This document shows positions 1 through 9,180 of a stretch of DNA of 64,000 bases, piece after piece. How positions within the stretch are numbered: the stretch's first letter is position 1; every line of letters begins with the position of its first letter. A model generated the notes under the pieces. The model did not search any database. It saw only the letters and a program-made list of their open reading frames with translations, and was not told the origin of the DNA. Source of the stretch: Ruania albidiflava DSM 18029 (lineage in GTDB: Bacteria > Actinomycetota > Actinomycetes > Actinomycetales > Beutenbergiaceae); NCBI RefSeq assembly GCF_000421225.1, contig NZ_ATWL01000005.1:124001-188000 (forward strand). Direction: 5' to 3'. Both the position numbers and the translations under genes were made by a program.

Positions 1-744
1 ATGCTGTCTGGCAGTCTGCTGGCGCTACCACACACGATCCTGATGGTGCTGGTCCGCGCCGGGCAGGCACTCACCGCAGGTAGGGGCTCGTTCGAGGTGG
101 AACCGTCCTGGCCGGCGACAGCAGTACACGGGCTGAACCTGGTGGCCGCGGTGCTGACCGCACTCTGGCTGGTCACCGACCGTCGCCTCCGCGGCCGCCG
201 GTGCCTGCGCTGCGGGCGAGCCCAGGCCACCTTGCCGGCCGCCCCGGCACGCCCTCCGCTTCCAGTGCTGGCGGCGGTGGCCACCGTCGCGGCGCTCCCC
301 TATGCTCTGCTCAAGCTGGGCTGGAGCCTGGGATGGCGCCTCGGGCTCACCGGCACCGCGTTCGACGAGGTGACGCTCACCTCGCCGGGCTTCGGTGACA
401 CCGTGCTGCTGACCGTGCTCTCGATCGTGGTCAGCGCGGCGATGGGAGCGGGCGCAGGCTCACGGGCTCTGCGGTGGGCCCTGGCTACGATCGGCGCGTG
501 CGGTGCGCTCATGCTGCTCCCCGCAGGCCTCACCGCGGCAGCACAAGCGCTCCCGGCACTCTGGGGCGCAGCGGTGATCGACGACTCCGAGATCGCCCCG
601 TGGGCGTTCACCCTGGTCTACGTCAGCTTCCTGGTCTGGGGCACAGCGCTAGCGTGGCTCACCATCACGTACTGGCGGGCCACACGGCCGATGTGCCCAG
701 CACACACGGTCACCGGCGCGAATCACCCGGTCGCCACGACCTGA
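1..744 (+). CDS. Multi-pass membrane protein of unknown function, possibly 5'-truncated by the window edge
   Basis: An open frame runs from base 1 to a TGA at 742-744 (247 aa). The ATG at base 1 may be the real start, but no upstream sequence is available, so the gene may extend to the left. About six hydrophobic stretches are visible (near residues 5-20, 40-60, 88-107, 133-152, 157-178 and 202-223), which suggests an inner-membrane protein. A single CLRCG motif (Cys68, Cys71) sits in the loop after the second segment; one CxxC alone is too little to claim metal binding. I do not recognise the family. The next gene, arr, starts 59 bp downstream on the same strand. Confidence 0.6.
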   Translation: MLSGSLLALPHTILMVLVRAGQALTAGRGSFEVEPSWPATAVHGLNLVAAVLTALWLVTDRRLRGRRCLRCGRAQATLPAAPARPPLPVLAAVATVAALPYALLKLGWSLGWRLGLTGTAFDEVTLTSPGFGDTVLLTVLSIVVSAAMGAGAGSRALRWALATIGACGALMLLPAGLTAAAQALPALWGAAVIDDSEIAPWAFTLVYVSFLVWGTALAWLTITYWRATRPMCPAHTVTGANHPVATT

Positions 745-803
745 CGACCCGATCCCCGCATCGGGGCCCCGACTGCCACACGAAGAATGGATGCGAGAGG
801 ACC

Positions 804-1229
804 ATGACCGAACCTGCACCCTTCGAGGTGTTCGAACCGGGCATCTACCTGCACGGCACCAAGGCCGACCTGAGCCCCGGCGACCTGCTCACCCCCGGGC
901 ATCCGTCGAACTACCGACCGGATCGACCGCTGCACCACATCTACGTCACCGAGACGCTGGCTGCGGCCGCATGGGGCGCCCAGCTCGCCCAGGGAGAGGG
1001 TCGCGAGCGCATCTACATCGTGCACCCCGTGGGTGAGCTGGAGGACGACCCGAACGTCACCGATCAGCGCTTCCCGGGCAATCCGACCCGGTCGTACCGC
1101 ACTCGGCAACCGGTCCGAGTGGTCGAGGAGCTGCAGGAGTGGACTCCGCACAGCGCAGAGAGCGTCCAGGCGATGCGGGAGAACCTGGCCCGGCTCACCC
1201 AGGACGGGCAGAACGTCATCCTGGACTGA
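804..1229 (+). CDS. arr: NAD(+)-rifampin ADP-ribosyltransferase (Arr)
   Basis: This 141-aa protein matches the usual Arr length. Arr enzymes transfer ADP-ribose from NAD+ to rifamycins and inactivate them in the cytoplasm. Seen here are YLHGTKADL with His17, HHIYVTE with Tyr47 and EDDPNVTDQRFPGNPTRSYR with Asp82; these correspond, with a two-residue offset, to the His19/Tyr49/Asp84 triad known from Mycobacterium smegmatis Arr. The frame stays open upstream, but the ATG at 804 follows a GAGAGG ribosome-binding site and gives the family-standard N-terminus. Chromosomal arr genes are common in environmental actinobacteria, so this need not be a recent acquisition. No integron or transposon sequence flanks it. 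Confidence 0.93.
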   Translation: MTEPAPFEVFEPGIYLHGTKADLSPGDLLTPGHPSNYRPDRPLHHIYVTETLAAAAWGAQLAQGEGRERIYIVHPVGELEDDPNVTDQRFPGNPTRSYRTRQPVRVVEELQEWTPHSAESVQAMRENLARLTQDGQNVILD

Positions 1230-1315
1230 CCGCACCCGATCCGCTCTCAGCAACCTCTCAGAGTTCTCTGCGAGGATCGAGGCTGTTCACCGCTTCCTCA
1301 CGACGGGATTTCCGC

Positions 1316-2362
1316 ATGTCCAGCCAGACCGACACGGTCGCCGTGGACCTCGACGACACCGAGCTCGAGACCCCTCCGGCAGGTCTGTTCACCCGCTTCG
1401 CGGCAGAGTTCCTCGGCACGTTCATCCTCGTGTTCATCGGCTTCGGCGTGACCCTGTACGCCGGAGTGCTGCTGAACCCAGACGAGACCCTGCGGCTGCT
1501 GTCCTGGGGGGTGGCGCTGCTGGTGGTCATCGCCCTGTTCGGCCGCGTCTCCGGCGGGCACTTCAACCCTGCGGTCACCCTCGGTGCGGCGATCACCGGG
1601 CGCACCTCGTGGCCGGACGTGCTGGTCTACTGGGTGGGCCAGCTGGCCGGCGGGGCCGCGGCGGCCGGCCTGCTCTACCTGACCATCCCCTCCGGTCTGC
1701 CGACGGCGGTGGGGGCGGCGTCCCAGAAGGCGATGTTCACCAAGGTCGCCTCCGGCTACGGTGAGCACTCCATCGTGGGTCAGCTCACCACCGGTGCAGT
1801 GACGACCGAGCTGGTGCAGGTGCTGCTGGTCGAGGTGGTGGCCACGGCCCTGTTCGTGGGGGTGGCGCTGATGGCCCAGCGGTGGGCACGCGGCACCCGT
1901 GGGACGACAGCGGTGGTCACCGGTCTGGCCTACGGCGCCCTGTCGCTGACCACGTACAGCCTCACCGGTGGTGCGCTGAACCCGGCGCGGGCTACCGCCG
2001 CGGCGATCTTCTCCGAGGGCTGGGCGGTGGGCCAGCTGTGGTTGTTCTGGGTGGCACCGCTGGTCGGTGCCGCGATCGCGGCCCTGCTGGTGACCGTGTT
2101 CGCCCCGGACCCGCTGCCGGTCTACGACCTCGACGACGAGGACGAGGACGAGGAATACGCGCAGGAGGACGCGACCGACGCCGACGACGAGGGGCACCGG
2201 CTGGAGCTGGAGGAGGACTCCGAGGAGCCGGAGGAGGACCACTCCGCTGAGGACCCCACGGGTATCCCGGAGGCCGGCCCGGCACGGGACGACGCGTTCA
2301 CCGAGGACTACGACGCGACCGCCGACTACGACGAGGACGACACCGGACCCGCGCGCAGCTGA
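1316..2362 (+). CDS. Aquaporin (MIP family) with long acidic C-terminal extension
   Basis: A 348-aa membrane channel of the major intrinsic protein family. Both NPA boxes are present: HFNPAVTLG (Asn84) and GALNPARATA (Asn222), each in a re-entrant half-helix between hydrophobic segments, as expected for a six-helix pore. Spacing and lack of insertions resemble water-selective AqpZ more than glycerol facilitators, but selectivity cannot be settled by eye. Beyond about residue 265 the protein has roughly 80 extra residues dominated by Asp and Glu, with runs such as DLDDEDEDEE; ordinary bacterial aquaporins end near 230-260 aa. The start is placed at ATG 1316, which gives a short soluble N-terminus ahead of the first helix. 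A hairpin at 2376-2403 follows the stop. Confidence 0.9.
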   Translation: MSSQTDTVAVDLDDTELETPPAGLFTRFAAEFLGTFILVFIGFGVTLYAGVLLNPDETLRLLSWGVALLVVIALFGRVSGGHFNPAVTLGAAITGRTSWPDVLVYWVGQLAGGAAAAGLLYLTIPSGLPTAVGAASQKAMFTKVASGYGEHSIVGQLTTGAVTTELVQVLLVEVVATALFVGVALMAQRWARGTRGTTAVVTGLAYGALSLTTYSLTGGALNPARATAAAIFSEGWAVGQLWLFWVAPLVGAAIAALLVTVFAPDPLPVYDLDDEDEDEEYAQEDATDADDEGHRLELEEDSEEPEEDHSAEDPTGIPEAGPARDDAFTEDYDATADYDEDDTGPARS

Positions 2363-2375
2363 GCCTCGTGAGTCA

Positions 2376-2403
2376 GATCACTGGGGCTATGACCCCAGTG
2401 ATC
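2376..2403. terminator. Hairpin between convergent genes (aquaporin and DUF3017)
   Basis: A perfect 11-bp inverted repeat (GATCACTGGGG / CCCCAGTGATC) with a 6-nt loop lies between the stop of the plus-strand aquaporin and the stop of the minus-strand DUF3017 gene. There is no long T-tract, as is common in high-GC genomes. Position and symmetry suggest a bidirectional terminator. Confidence 0.7.
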
Positions 2404-2428
2404 GTCCACACGAGAGGGCTGCGGCCGG

Positions 2429-2719
2429 TCACATGTTCTGCGCGGTGAGCGCGAGCACCGCCAGCACGACCCCGCCGCCCATCAGCACGGTCACGTCGAA
2501 CGCGCGCGAGCGTGCGGAGATGCCGTACGGGGCGCGCTGGGCCACCGCCCGGACGAACCCGAGGGCCACCAGCTCGACCGCGAGCGCGACACCCCCGGCC
2601 CGGGGCCCGAATGCGAACGTGACCACGAGGGCCAGCACGATCCCGGCCAGGGCCACCCACATCGCCGGGCGCCGCCGTCGCCGGTGCGTGCCGGCCGGGG
2701 CGGGCGTGGTTCTGCTCAT
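2429..2719 (-). CDS. DUF3017 family membrane protein
   Basis: A 96-aa protein with a basic N-terminus (THRRRRRP near residues 11-18) and three hydrophobic segments at about 20-37, 42-57 and 77-92. Size, topology and location near purH fit the actinobacterial DUF3017 family, whose function is unknown. The frame remains open upstream through the neighbouring flavoprotein; the ATG at 2719 is chosen because it gives the usual short N-terminus and leaves a 33-bp divergent gap to the next gene. Confidence 0.75.
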   Translation of the reverse strand: MSRTTPAPAGTHRRRRRPAMWVALAGIVLALVVTFAFGPRAGGVALAVELVALGFVRAVAQRAPYGISARSRAFDVTVLMGGGVVLAVLALTAQNM

Positions 2720-2752
2720 CGACTGCGAGCCTACCGGCGGTACCGTGAAGGG

Positions 2753-3967
2753 GTGACGACTGCTGCTCCTCCGGACCGGATCCTGGTGGTCGGCGCGGGC
2801 CTGGCCGGGCTGCGCACCGTCGCCGAGCTGCGCGGTTCCGGGTACACCGGGCACCTGGAGCTGATCGGCGCCGAGGTGCACCCGCCCTATGACCGCCCAC
2901 CGTTGTCCAAGGAGCTGCTCACCCGCCCCGACCCGGTGTGGCTGGCCGAGGACCTGGGCCATGACCTGGCCGCCCTGGCTGACCAGGTGCACCTGGGGGT
3001 GCAGGCCACCGCCCTGCATCCGGGCTCCGACGGCGTGAGCGTCAGCACCGCTGGTGGCCGCACCTTCTGCGCCGATCAGGCGGTCATCGCCACCGGTAGC
3101 CACGCGATCCGGCCACCGGAGTGGACCGGGGTGGTCACCCTGCACACTCTCGACGAGGCCGAGCACCTGCGCAGCATGCTGACCACCGGTCCGGAGGTGG
3201 TGGTGATCGGTGCCGGCTGGATCGGTGCCGAGGTGGCCGGGGTGGCGGCCGGGGCAGGCTGCAGCGTGCAGGTGCTGGAGGCGGGCCCGGTGCCGCTGTG
3301 GCATCAGCTGGGCGAGGAGCTGGGGGCACGGACCGTGCCCTGGTACGCCGAGACCGGGGTGCACCTGCACACCCAGGCCGCCGTGACCGCCGTCGAGCAC
3401 GGGAAGGTGACCCTGGCCGACGGCCACAGCCACGGCGCGGACCTGGTGCTGTGCGCGATCGGCGCCCGCCCGGACACTGCGTGGCTGGCCGGGGCTGTGC
3501 CGCTCACCGGCCGCGGGCACGTGCCGGTCGATGCCGGCGGGCGGTCCTCGGTGCCGGGGGTGTGGGCGGTCGGGGACGTGGCCGAGCGGGACCATCCGCT
3601 GTTCGGGCGGGTGCCTGGTGGGCACTGGTCGGCGGCGCTGACCGACCCGGCGCCGCTGGCGCGGGCGATGCTCGGCCAGGAGCTGCCCGCGGTGGAGCCC
3701 GCGCCGTACCTGAACTCGATGCAGCTGGGCCACCAGCTCACCGTGTACGGCCGGCTCACCGAGGACCGCATCACCCGCGGCGACCCGGCGACCGGGCCCT
3801 GGAGCACGCTCTGCCTGGCCGGTGACCGGCTGACCGGTGCCGTGGTCGCCGACGCCCCGCGGGACGTGGCTGCTGTGCGCAAGCTGCTCGGACGCGGTGA
3901 GCTGCCGGTGCTGGACCGGGAGGCGGCCGCCGACCCGGCGGTGCGGCTGACCCGCGCCGTGGCCTGA
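2753..3967 (+). CDS. NAD(P)/FAD-dependent oxidoreductase, ferredoxin-reductase type
   Basis: A 404-aa flavoprotein of the pyridine nucleotide-disulfide oxidoreductase superfamily. VVGAGLAGLR near residue 13 is the FAD dinucleotide-binding motif, YDRPPLSKELL is typical of ferredoxin and rubredoxin reductases, and VVIGAGWIGAE near residue 150 is the NAD(P)H motif. VWAVGDVAE near residue 270 is the second FAD contact. A C-terminal reductase domain follows. Such enzymes pass electrons from NAD(P)H to a ferredoxin for P450s or dioxygenases, but no ferredoxin or oxygenase gene lies nearby, so the partner is unknown. The GTG at 2753 is chosen because VTTAAPPDRILVV puts the FAD motif at its normal distance; no clear ribosome-binding site is visible and the mRNA may be leaderless. 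Confidence 0.88.
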   Translation: MTTAAPPDRILVVGAGLAGLRTVAELRGSGYTGHLELIGAEVHPPYDRPPLSKELLTRPDPVWLAEDLGHDLAALADQVHLGVQATALHPGSDGVSVSTAGGRTFCADQAVIATGSHAIRPPEWTGVVTLHTLDEAEHLRSMLTTGPEVVVIGAGWIGAEVAGVAAGAGCSVQVLEAGPVPLWHQLGEELGARTVPWYAETGVHLHTQAAVTAVEHGKVTLADGHSHGADLVLCAIGARPDTAWLAGAVPLTGRGHVPVDAGGRSSVPGVWAVGDVAERDHPLFGRVPGGHWSAALTDPAPLARAMLGQELPAVEPAPYLNSMQLGHQLTVYGRLTEDRITRGDPATGPWSTLCLAGDRLTGAVVADAPRDVAAVRKLLGRGELPVLDREAAADPAVRLTRAVA

Positions 3968-3984
3968 CCGCGCCCTCCAGGTAT

Positions 3985-4044
3985 CGCGAACGCTCCCCTC
4001 CGCGACGTGAATCGGTTCAGCCGCCGCGCAGGAGAGCGTTCGCG
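3985..4044. repeat. Long inverted repeat, family member A (convergent intergenic)
   Basis: Arms 3985-4004 and 4025-4044 (20 bp, two mismatches) begin CGCGAACGCTC and enclose a 20-nt loop holding GTGAATCGGTTCAG. Read on the minus strand, that loop is CTGAACCGATTCAC, nearly identical to the loop of the repeat at 9105-9166. It sits between the convergent flavoprotein gene and purH, so a bidirectional terminator role is plausible. Confidence 0.8.
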
Positions 4045-4093
4045 GGCCGTGGGGGGCGGGTCGTGGGGGCGGGTGGGTCAGTGGGTCGGTGGG

Positions 4094-5674
4094 TCAGTGC
4101 GCGAAGTGTCGGGTGCCGGTGAAGTACATGGTCACCCCGGCGGCCTTCGCTGCGGCGATCGAGTCCTCGTCCCGGATCGACCCGCCCGGCTGCACCACGG
4201 CCCCCACCCCGGCATCCAGCAGCACCTGCAGCCCGTCGGCGAACGGGAAGAACGCGTCCGAGGCGGCCACGGCGCCACGGGCCCGCTCGGCGCCGTCGGC
4301 CAGGGTGTTCGCCCGCTCCACCGCGAGCCGGCAGGAGTCCACCCGGTTCACCTGGCCCATGCCGATGCCCACGGCCGCGCCAGCGTCGGCAAGCAGGATC
4401 GCGTTCGACTTCGCCGCGCGCACCGCATGCCAGGCGAACGCCAGGTCGGCCAGGGTGGCCTCGTCGGCGGGCTCCCCGGCGGCCAGGGTCCAGCTGGTCG
4501 GGTCGTCGCCGCCGGCGTCGATCGCATCGCGCTGCTGCATCAGCAGCCCACCAGAGATCGCGCGGGTCTCCACCCCCACCCGGCCGGCCTCGGGCAAGCG
4601 GAGCACCCGCAGGTTCTTCTTGCCCTGCAGCACCTCGAGCGCCCCCTCGGCGTAGGCCGGGGCCACGATCACCTCGGTGAACACCGCGGCCACCTGCTCG
4701 GCCATCGCCACCGACACCTCGGTGTTCGTGGCGATCACCCCGCCGTAGGCGGACACCGGGTCGCAGGCGTGGGCCTTGGCGTGCGCACTGGCGACGTCCT
4801 CGGCCACCGCCAGGCCGCACGGGTTGGCGTGCTTGATGATCGCCACGGTCGGTACCTCACCGTGGTCGTGGGCGGCGCGCCAGGCGGCGTCGGCGTCCAC
4901 GTAGTTGTTGTAGCTCATCGCCTTGCCGTGCAGCTGCTCGGCGCCGGCGAGCCCGGCGGGTCCGTGCCCGTCGCGGTACAGAGCGGCCTTCTGGTGCGGG
5001 TTCTCGCCGTAGCGCAGCACCTCGGCGCGGTCCCAGGTGGCACCGACCCAGCCGGGAAAGCCGGCGCCGTCGTCGTCCGGGGCCACCGCGTTGCCCATCC
5101 AGGAGGCCACGGCCACGTCGTAGGTGGCGGTGTGCCGGAAGGCCTCAGCGGCCAGGGCCTTGCGCTGGTCGAGGGTGAACCCGCCGGCGCGCACCGCCTC
5201 GACCACCTCGGGGTAGCTGCCGGGGTTGACCACCACAGCCACGCTCGGGTGGTTCTTCGCTGCCGCGCGCACCATCGAGGGGCCGCCGATATCGATCTTC
5301 TCGATGCACTCGTCCTCATCTGCGCCGGAGGCCACAGTCTCGGCGAACGGGTAGAGGTTGACGACCACCAGGTCGAACGGCTGCACGTCGAGCTGGTCGA
5401 GCTGCTCCCGGTGGCTGGCCAGCCGGCGGTCGGCGAGGATGCCGGCGTGGATGCGCGGGTGCAGGGTCTTCACCCGGCCGTCCAGGCACTCGGGGAACCC
5501 GGTGACCTGCTCCACCGGGGTGACCGGCACGCCCGCCTCGGCGATCACGCCCGCAGTGGACCCGGTGGAGACCAGCTCCACCCCGGCGGCGTGCAGGGCG
5601 GTGGCCAGCTCGGTCAGGCCGGTCTTGTCGTAGACGGACAGGAGTGCGCGGCGTAGGCGGATCTGGTCGGTCAT
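4094..5674 (-). CDS. purH: Bifunctional AICAR transformylase / IMP cyclohydrolase
   Basis: This 526-aa enzyme catalyses the last two steps of de novo IMP synthesis: formyl transfer from 10-formyl-THF to AICAR, then ring closure. The N-terminal MGS-like cyclohydrolase domain starts with [11 protein letters not shown] near residue 10. The C-terminal transformylase domain carries [13 protein letters not shown] and ends in GTRHFAH. Length is normal. The ATG at 5674 has GGAG a few bases upstream; the longer open frame beyond it is not homologous. In many actinobacteria purN directly precedes purH, but here a plus-strand alpha-mannosidase and about 350 bp of spacer separate them, so purH must use its own promoter. 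Confidence 0.97.
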   Translation of the reverse strand: MTDQIRLRRALLSVYDKTGLTELATALHAAGVELVSTGSTAGVIAEAGVPVTPVEQVTGFPECLDGRVKTLHPRIHAGILADRRLASHREQLDQLDVQPFDLVVVNLYPFAETVASGADEDECIEKIDIGGPSMVRAAAKNHPSVAVVVNPGSYPEVVEAVRAGGFTLDQRKALAAEAFRHTATYDVAVASWMGNAVAPDDDGAGFPGWVGATWDRAEVLRYGENPHQKAALYRDGHGPAGLAGAEQLHGKAMSYNNYVDADAAWRAAHDHGEVPTVAIIKHANPCGLAVAEDVASAHAKAHACDPVSAYGGVIATNTEVSVAMAEQVAAVFTEVIVAPAYAEGALEVLQGKKNLRVLRLPEAGRVGVETRAISGGLLMQQRDAIDAGGDDPTSWTLAAGEPADEATLADLAFAWHAVRAAKSNAILLADAGAAVGIGMGQVNRVDSCRLAVERANTLADGAERARGAVAASDAFFPFADGLQVLLDAGVGAVVQPGGSIRDEDSIAAAKAAGVTMYFTGTRHFAH

Positions 5675-6022
5675 GTCTGCTCCAGGGTTGGGGGAGGTCG
5701 GCGACGGCGGTGGGCCGGCGCTTCCTGCCGCGGCACCCAGGCGTTCGGTGCTGGAGGAGATCGTTCGTGGGGGCGCTTCCCGGTGGTGCTCCACCTTGGA
5801 CGCCAGTCACGCCCCGCTCGGGTCAGTGTAGCGGGCCGTCAGCGAGATCCTCTCGAGGCGTGCGACGATCTGGAGCAGTGTCAGTCTCGGCCGGGCCGTC
5901 TCAGCCGCCTGCCGCACCAGCGCACTCCCGACCGACCGAGGATAGAGGTCACTACCTGCGCGAGCCCGGACGGACACGCGCCTAGGGTGAGTCCTGCTGG
6001 CCGAACCGACCCCGAGGATCCG
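5675..6022. other. Divergent intergenic region between purH and the alpha-mannosidase
   Basis: This 348-bp region separates two divergent genes and must hold both promoters. On the minus strand a TACACT hexamer (5825-5830) is a weak -10 candidate for purH, without a convincing -35 partner. GAGGA just before 6023 is the mannosidase ribosome-binding site. No credible small gene, RNA or riboswitch was seen. Confidence 0.5.
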
Positions 6023-9000
6023 ATGCACACCTCCGCCACCCTGATCTTGCGCCGTGTCGACCGCCTGGTGCGCGAGCGCCTCCAGCCCGCTGTGGTCCCC
6101 GACCGCCGCCCGCTGGAGCTGACCGCGTGGGAAGCGCCGGGAGAACCGGTGCCGTTCACCGAGGCGGCCGCCCAGGACTACTCCCCCGCCGCCCCCGGGA
6201 TGGCCTGGGGTGCTCCCTGGAGCACCACCTGGATCCGCGCCCGCGGCCAGGCGCCCACGAGCTGGCCCACCGCCGACCGGTACCGCGTGGAGCTGGCCGT
6301 GGACCTCGGCTTCACCGGTTCCGGGCCCGGGTTCCAGGCCGAGGGGCTGGTCTACACCCCGGACGGGACGATCCTGGAAGCCGTCTCACCGCGCAACCAG
6401 CGCATCGCCCTGGACCGGGCGCGCGAGGCGGTCGAGGTCTACATCGAGGCGGCCGGGAACCCGGACGTCAGCGACTTCGGCGACTTCCGGCCCACCTCGT
6501 TGGGGGTGCCGGAGGCACGGGAGCAGGGTCCGCTGTACACGCTGGGCCACGTGGACCTGGTGCTCCGCGATGTCGAGGTGGCCGAGCTGCTCGCCGACGT
6601 GACCGCGCTACGGGACCTGGCCCGAGAGCTGCCCGAGGACAGCACCCGCCGCGCCCAGGTGCTGCGCGTGCTGGACACTGCCGTGGACGCCGTCGACCCG
6701 GACGATGTGCCCGGTAGTGCGACCACCGCACGCGAGGTGCTCGCCCCGGCGCTGGCGGTGCGGGCCGCCGAGGGCACGCACCAGGTGGTGGCGGTGGGGC
6801 ACGCGCACATCGACTCCGCCTGGCTGTGGCCCACCCGGGAGACGATCCGCAAGTGCGCCCGCACGTTCGCGAACGTGCTCGCGCTGATGGACGAGGACGA
6901 GGACTTCGTGTTCGCGTGCTCCTCGGCGCAGCAGTACGCCTGGATCGCCGAGCACTACCCCGCCCTGTTCGACCGGATCAAGGCGCGGGTGGCCGAGGGC
7001 CGGTGGGTGCCGGTCGGGTCGATGTGGGTGGAGTCAGACACGAACATGCCCGGCGGGGAGGCGTTCGTGCGCCAGCTGGTGGCCGGCAAGCGGTTCTTCG
7101 CCGAGCACTTCGACCTGGAGACCCGGGACGTGTGGCTGCCGGACTCCTTCGGCTACTCCGGGGCGCTGCCGCAGCTGGCCCGGCTGGCCGGGGCGCAGTG
7201 GTTCCTGTCCCAGAAGCTCAGCTGGAACGAGACCGACGCGATGCCGCACCACACGTTCTGGTGGGAGGGCATCGACGGCTCCCGGGTGCTCACCCACTTC
7301 CCGCCGGTGGACACCTACAACTCCGACCTGTCCGCTGCGGAGCTGGTCCACGCCGAGCGCAACTTCGCGGACAAGGCGGTCGCCTCCGCCTCGATCGTCC
7401 CGTTCGGATATGGCGACGGCGGAGGTGGGCCGTCCCGGGAGATGGTCGCCCGGGCCAGGCGGTACTCCGATCTCGACGGCGTCCCCCGGGTGCGGATGGG
7501 CTCTCCGGTGTCGTTCTTCACCGCCACCCAGGCGGAGGTGCCCGCCGACCTGGGTACCTGGACCGGGGAGATGTACCTGGAGTTCCACCGCGGCACCTAC
7601 ACCTCCCAGGCGCGCACCAAGCGCGGCAACCGGCGCAGTGAGCACCTGCTGCGGGAGGCGGAGCTGTGGGCGGCCACTGCGGCAGTGCGCTCCGGCGCCG
7701 AGTACCCCTACGAGCTGCTGGAGCGCTGCTGGCACACCGTGCTGCTGAACCAGTTCCACGACATCCTGCCCGGCAGCTCGATCGGCTGGGTGTACCGGGA
7801 CGCCGAGGCCGACTACGCCCAGGTGAGCCAGGACCTGGAGAGCGTGATCGGCGAGGCGATCTCCGCCGTCGCCGGCAACGGTGAGCAGGAGGTGCTGCTG
7901 AACGCCGGACCGCTGCCGCTGCGCGGGGTGGCCGCTGGGGCGGGCAGCGTGCCGGGCGAGCCGGTAGGCGAGGAGGTTCACCTGACCCGGGCGGGCGACG
8001 CCGTCGTGCTGGAGAACGGTCTGCTGCGGGTGCAGATCGATGGTCGCGGGCTGGTCACCTCGCTGGTGCACCTGCCCTCTGGGCGGGAGGCGATCGCCGC
8101 CGGGATGGCCGGCAACCTGCTCACCGTGCACCGGGACGTGCCGCGGCAGTGGGACGCGTGGGACACCGACGTCGAGTATCGCCGCGTGGCCACTGAGCTG
8201 ACCGAGGTCGAGCAGCTGGAGGTCGTGGCGAACGGGCCGGAGGAGGCGAGCGTGCGTGTCCGGCGGACGTTCGGGGCGTCGACCTTTGCGCAGGTGCTCA
8301 CTGTGCGCCGTGGCGATGCGGTGCTACAGGTCGACACCGAGGTGGACTGGCACGAACGGCAGAAGCTGGTCAAGCTCGGCTTCCCGCTGGCTGTGCACGC
8401 CGATTCGTCGGCGGCGGAGACGCAGTTCGGGCACGTGGTCCGGCCCACGCACACGAACACCTCCTGGGATGCGGCGAAGTTCGAGATCTGCGCGCACCGG
8501 TGGCTGCACGTGGGCGAGGCGGGCTTCGGGGTGGCGATCGCGAACGATGCGACCTACGGGCACGACGTCACCCGGGTGCGCGCCCCGATGCCAGCGCCGG
8601 CCGACACCACACCCGGGCCGCTACCGGTGACCGGTGCGGCTCCTGCGACGCTGGTGCGCCAGTCGCTGCTCAAGGCGCCGCTGTACCCGGACCCGGAGGC
8701 GGACCAGGGCCGGCACTCCTTCACCACGTTGGTGCACGCCGGGGCCGGGATCGCCGAGGCGGTGGCCGCCGGGTACCGGGCGAACCTGCCGCTGCGCGCC
8801 GCGCGGGTGGCTGGTGAGGTGGCGCCGCTGCTGCGGGTGGACGGCGAGGGCGTGCTGGTGGAGTCGGTCAAGCTCGCCGAGGACCGCAGCGGGGACGTGG
8901 TGGTGCGGCTGTACGAGGCGCTCGGCGGGCGGCGGCAGGCGCGGGTGCACGCCGACTTCGCCTGCCGGGACGTGGCGGTCACCGACCTGCTGGAGCGGGA

Positions 9001-9094
9001 GCTGGAGCCGGCCGGCGAGCCGGGTGCGGAGGCCGATGGTGTCCCGGTGCAGCTGGGCCCGTTCGAGGTGCGCACGCTGCGCTTCCGCCGCTGA
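6023..9094 (+). CDS. Alpha-mannosidase, glycoside hydrolase family 38
   Basis: A 1023-aa zinc-dependent retaining alpha-mannosidase. After a roughly 250-residue N-terminal domain comes GHAHIDSAWLW, with zinc ligands at His262 and Asp264. WLPDSFGYSGALPQ follows, whose Asp374 is the expected catalytic nucleophile. The remainder gives the helical bundle and C-terminal beta domains typical of the family. No signal peptide is seen, so it probably acts in the cytoplasm on imported manno-oligosaccharides. The ATG at 6023 follows GAGGA; upstream in-frame ATGs lack a ribosome-binding site. It stands alone on the plus strand within a conserved minus-strand purine/TCA gene order, which suggests insertion. 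No transporter or regulator accompanies it here. Confidence 0.93.
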   Translation: MHTSATLILRRVDRLVRERLQPAVVPDRRPLELTAWEAPGEPVPFTEAAAQDYSPAAPGMAWGAPWSTTWIRARGQAPTSWPTADRYRVELAVDLGFTGSGPGFQAEGLVYTPDGTILEAVSPRNQRIALDRAREAVEVYIEAAGNPDVSDFGDFRPTSLGVPEAREQGPLYTLGHVDLVLRDVEVAELLADVTALRDLARELPEDSTRRAQVLRVLDTAVDAVDPDDVPGSATTAREVLAPALAVRAAEGTHQVVAVGHAHIDSAWLWPTRETIRKCARTFANVLALMDEDEDFVFACSSAQQYAWIAEHYPALFDRIKARVAEGRWVPVGSMWVESDTNMPGGEAFVRQLVAGKRFFAEHFDLETRDVWLPDSFGYSGALPQLARLAGAQWFLSQKLSWNETDAMPHHTFWWEGIDGSRVLTHFPPVDTYNSDLSAAELVHAERNFADKAVASASIVPFGYGDGGGGPSREMVARARRYSDLDGVPRVRMGSPVSFFTATQAEVPADLGTWTGEMYLEFHRGTYTSQARTKRGNRRSEHLLREAELWAATAAVRSGAEYPYELLERCWHTVLLNQFHDILPGSSIGWVYRDAEADYAQVSQDLESVIGEAISAVAGNGEQEVLLNAGPLPLRGVAAGAGSVPGEPVGEEVHLTRAGDAVVLENGLLRVQIDGRGLVTSLVHLPSGREAIAAGMAGNLLTVHRDVPRQWDAWDTDVEYRRVATELTEVEQLEVVANGPEEASVRVRRTFGASTFAQVLTVRRGDAVLQVDTEVDWHERQKLVKLGFPLAVHADSSAAETQFGHVVRPTHTNTSWDAAKFEICAHRWLHVGEAGFGVAIANDATYGHDVTRVRAPMPAPADTTPGPLPVTGAAPATLVRQSLLKAPLYPDPEADQGRHSFTTLVHAGAGIAEAVAAGYRANLPLRAARVAGEVAPLLRVDGEGVLVESVKLAEDRSGDVVVRLYEALGGRRQARVHADFACRDVAVTDLLERELEPAGEPGAEADGVPVQLGPFEVRTLRFRR

Positions 9095-9104
9095 CCCCAT
9101 CTGA

Positions 9105-9166
9105 TCGCGAACGCCCTGTTTCGCGGCTCCTGAACCGATTCAGGCCGCGAAACAGGGCGTTCGCGA
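9105..9166. repeat. Long inverted repeat, family member B (convergent intergenic)
   Basis: Perfect 23-bp arms (9105-9127 and 9144-9166, starting TCGCGAACGCCCTG) enclose a loop that is itself palindromic, CCTGAA-CCGA-TTCAGG. It lies between the convergent mannosidase and purN stops. Architecture and loop sequence match the element at 3985-4044. Confidence 0.88.
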
Positions 9167-9180
9167 GGGGTGGAGGCGGG

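Noticed and set aside
1139-1315. Longer start for the aquaporin
   Set aside because: The extension overlaps arr in another frame and is not membrane-like; ATG 1316 gives a normal MIP N-terminus.
5807-6028. 73-aa minus-strand frame in the purH/mannosidase gap
   Set aside because: Overlaps the mannosidase start and ribosome-binding site, and its residues look like random Arg/Ser-rich translation of high-GC DNA.
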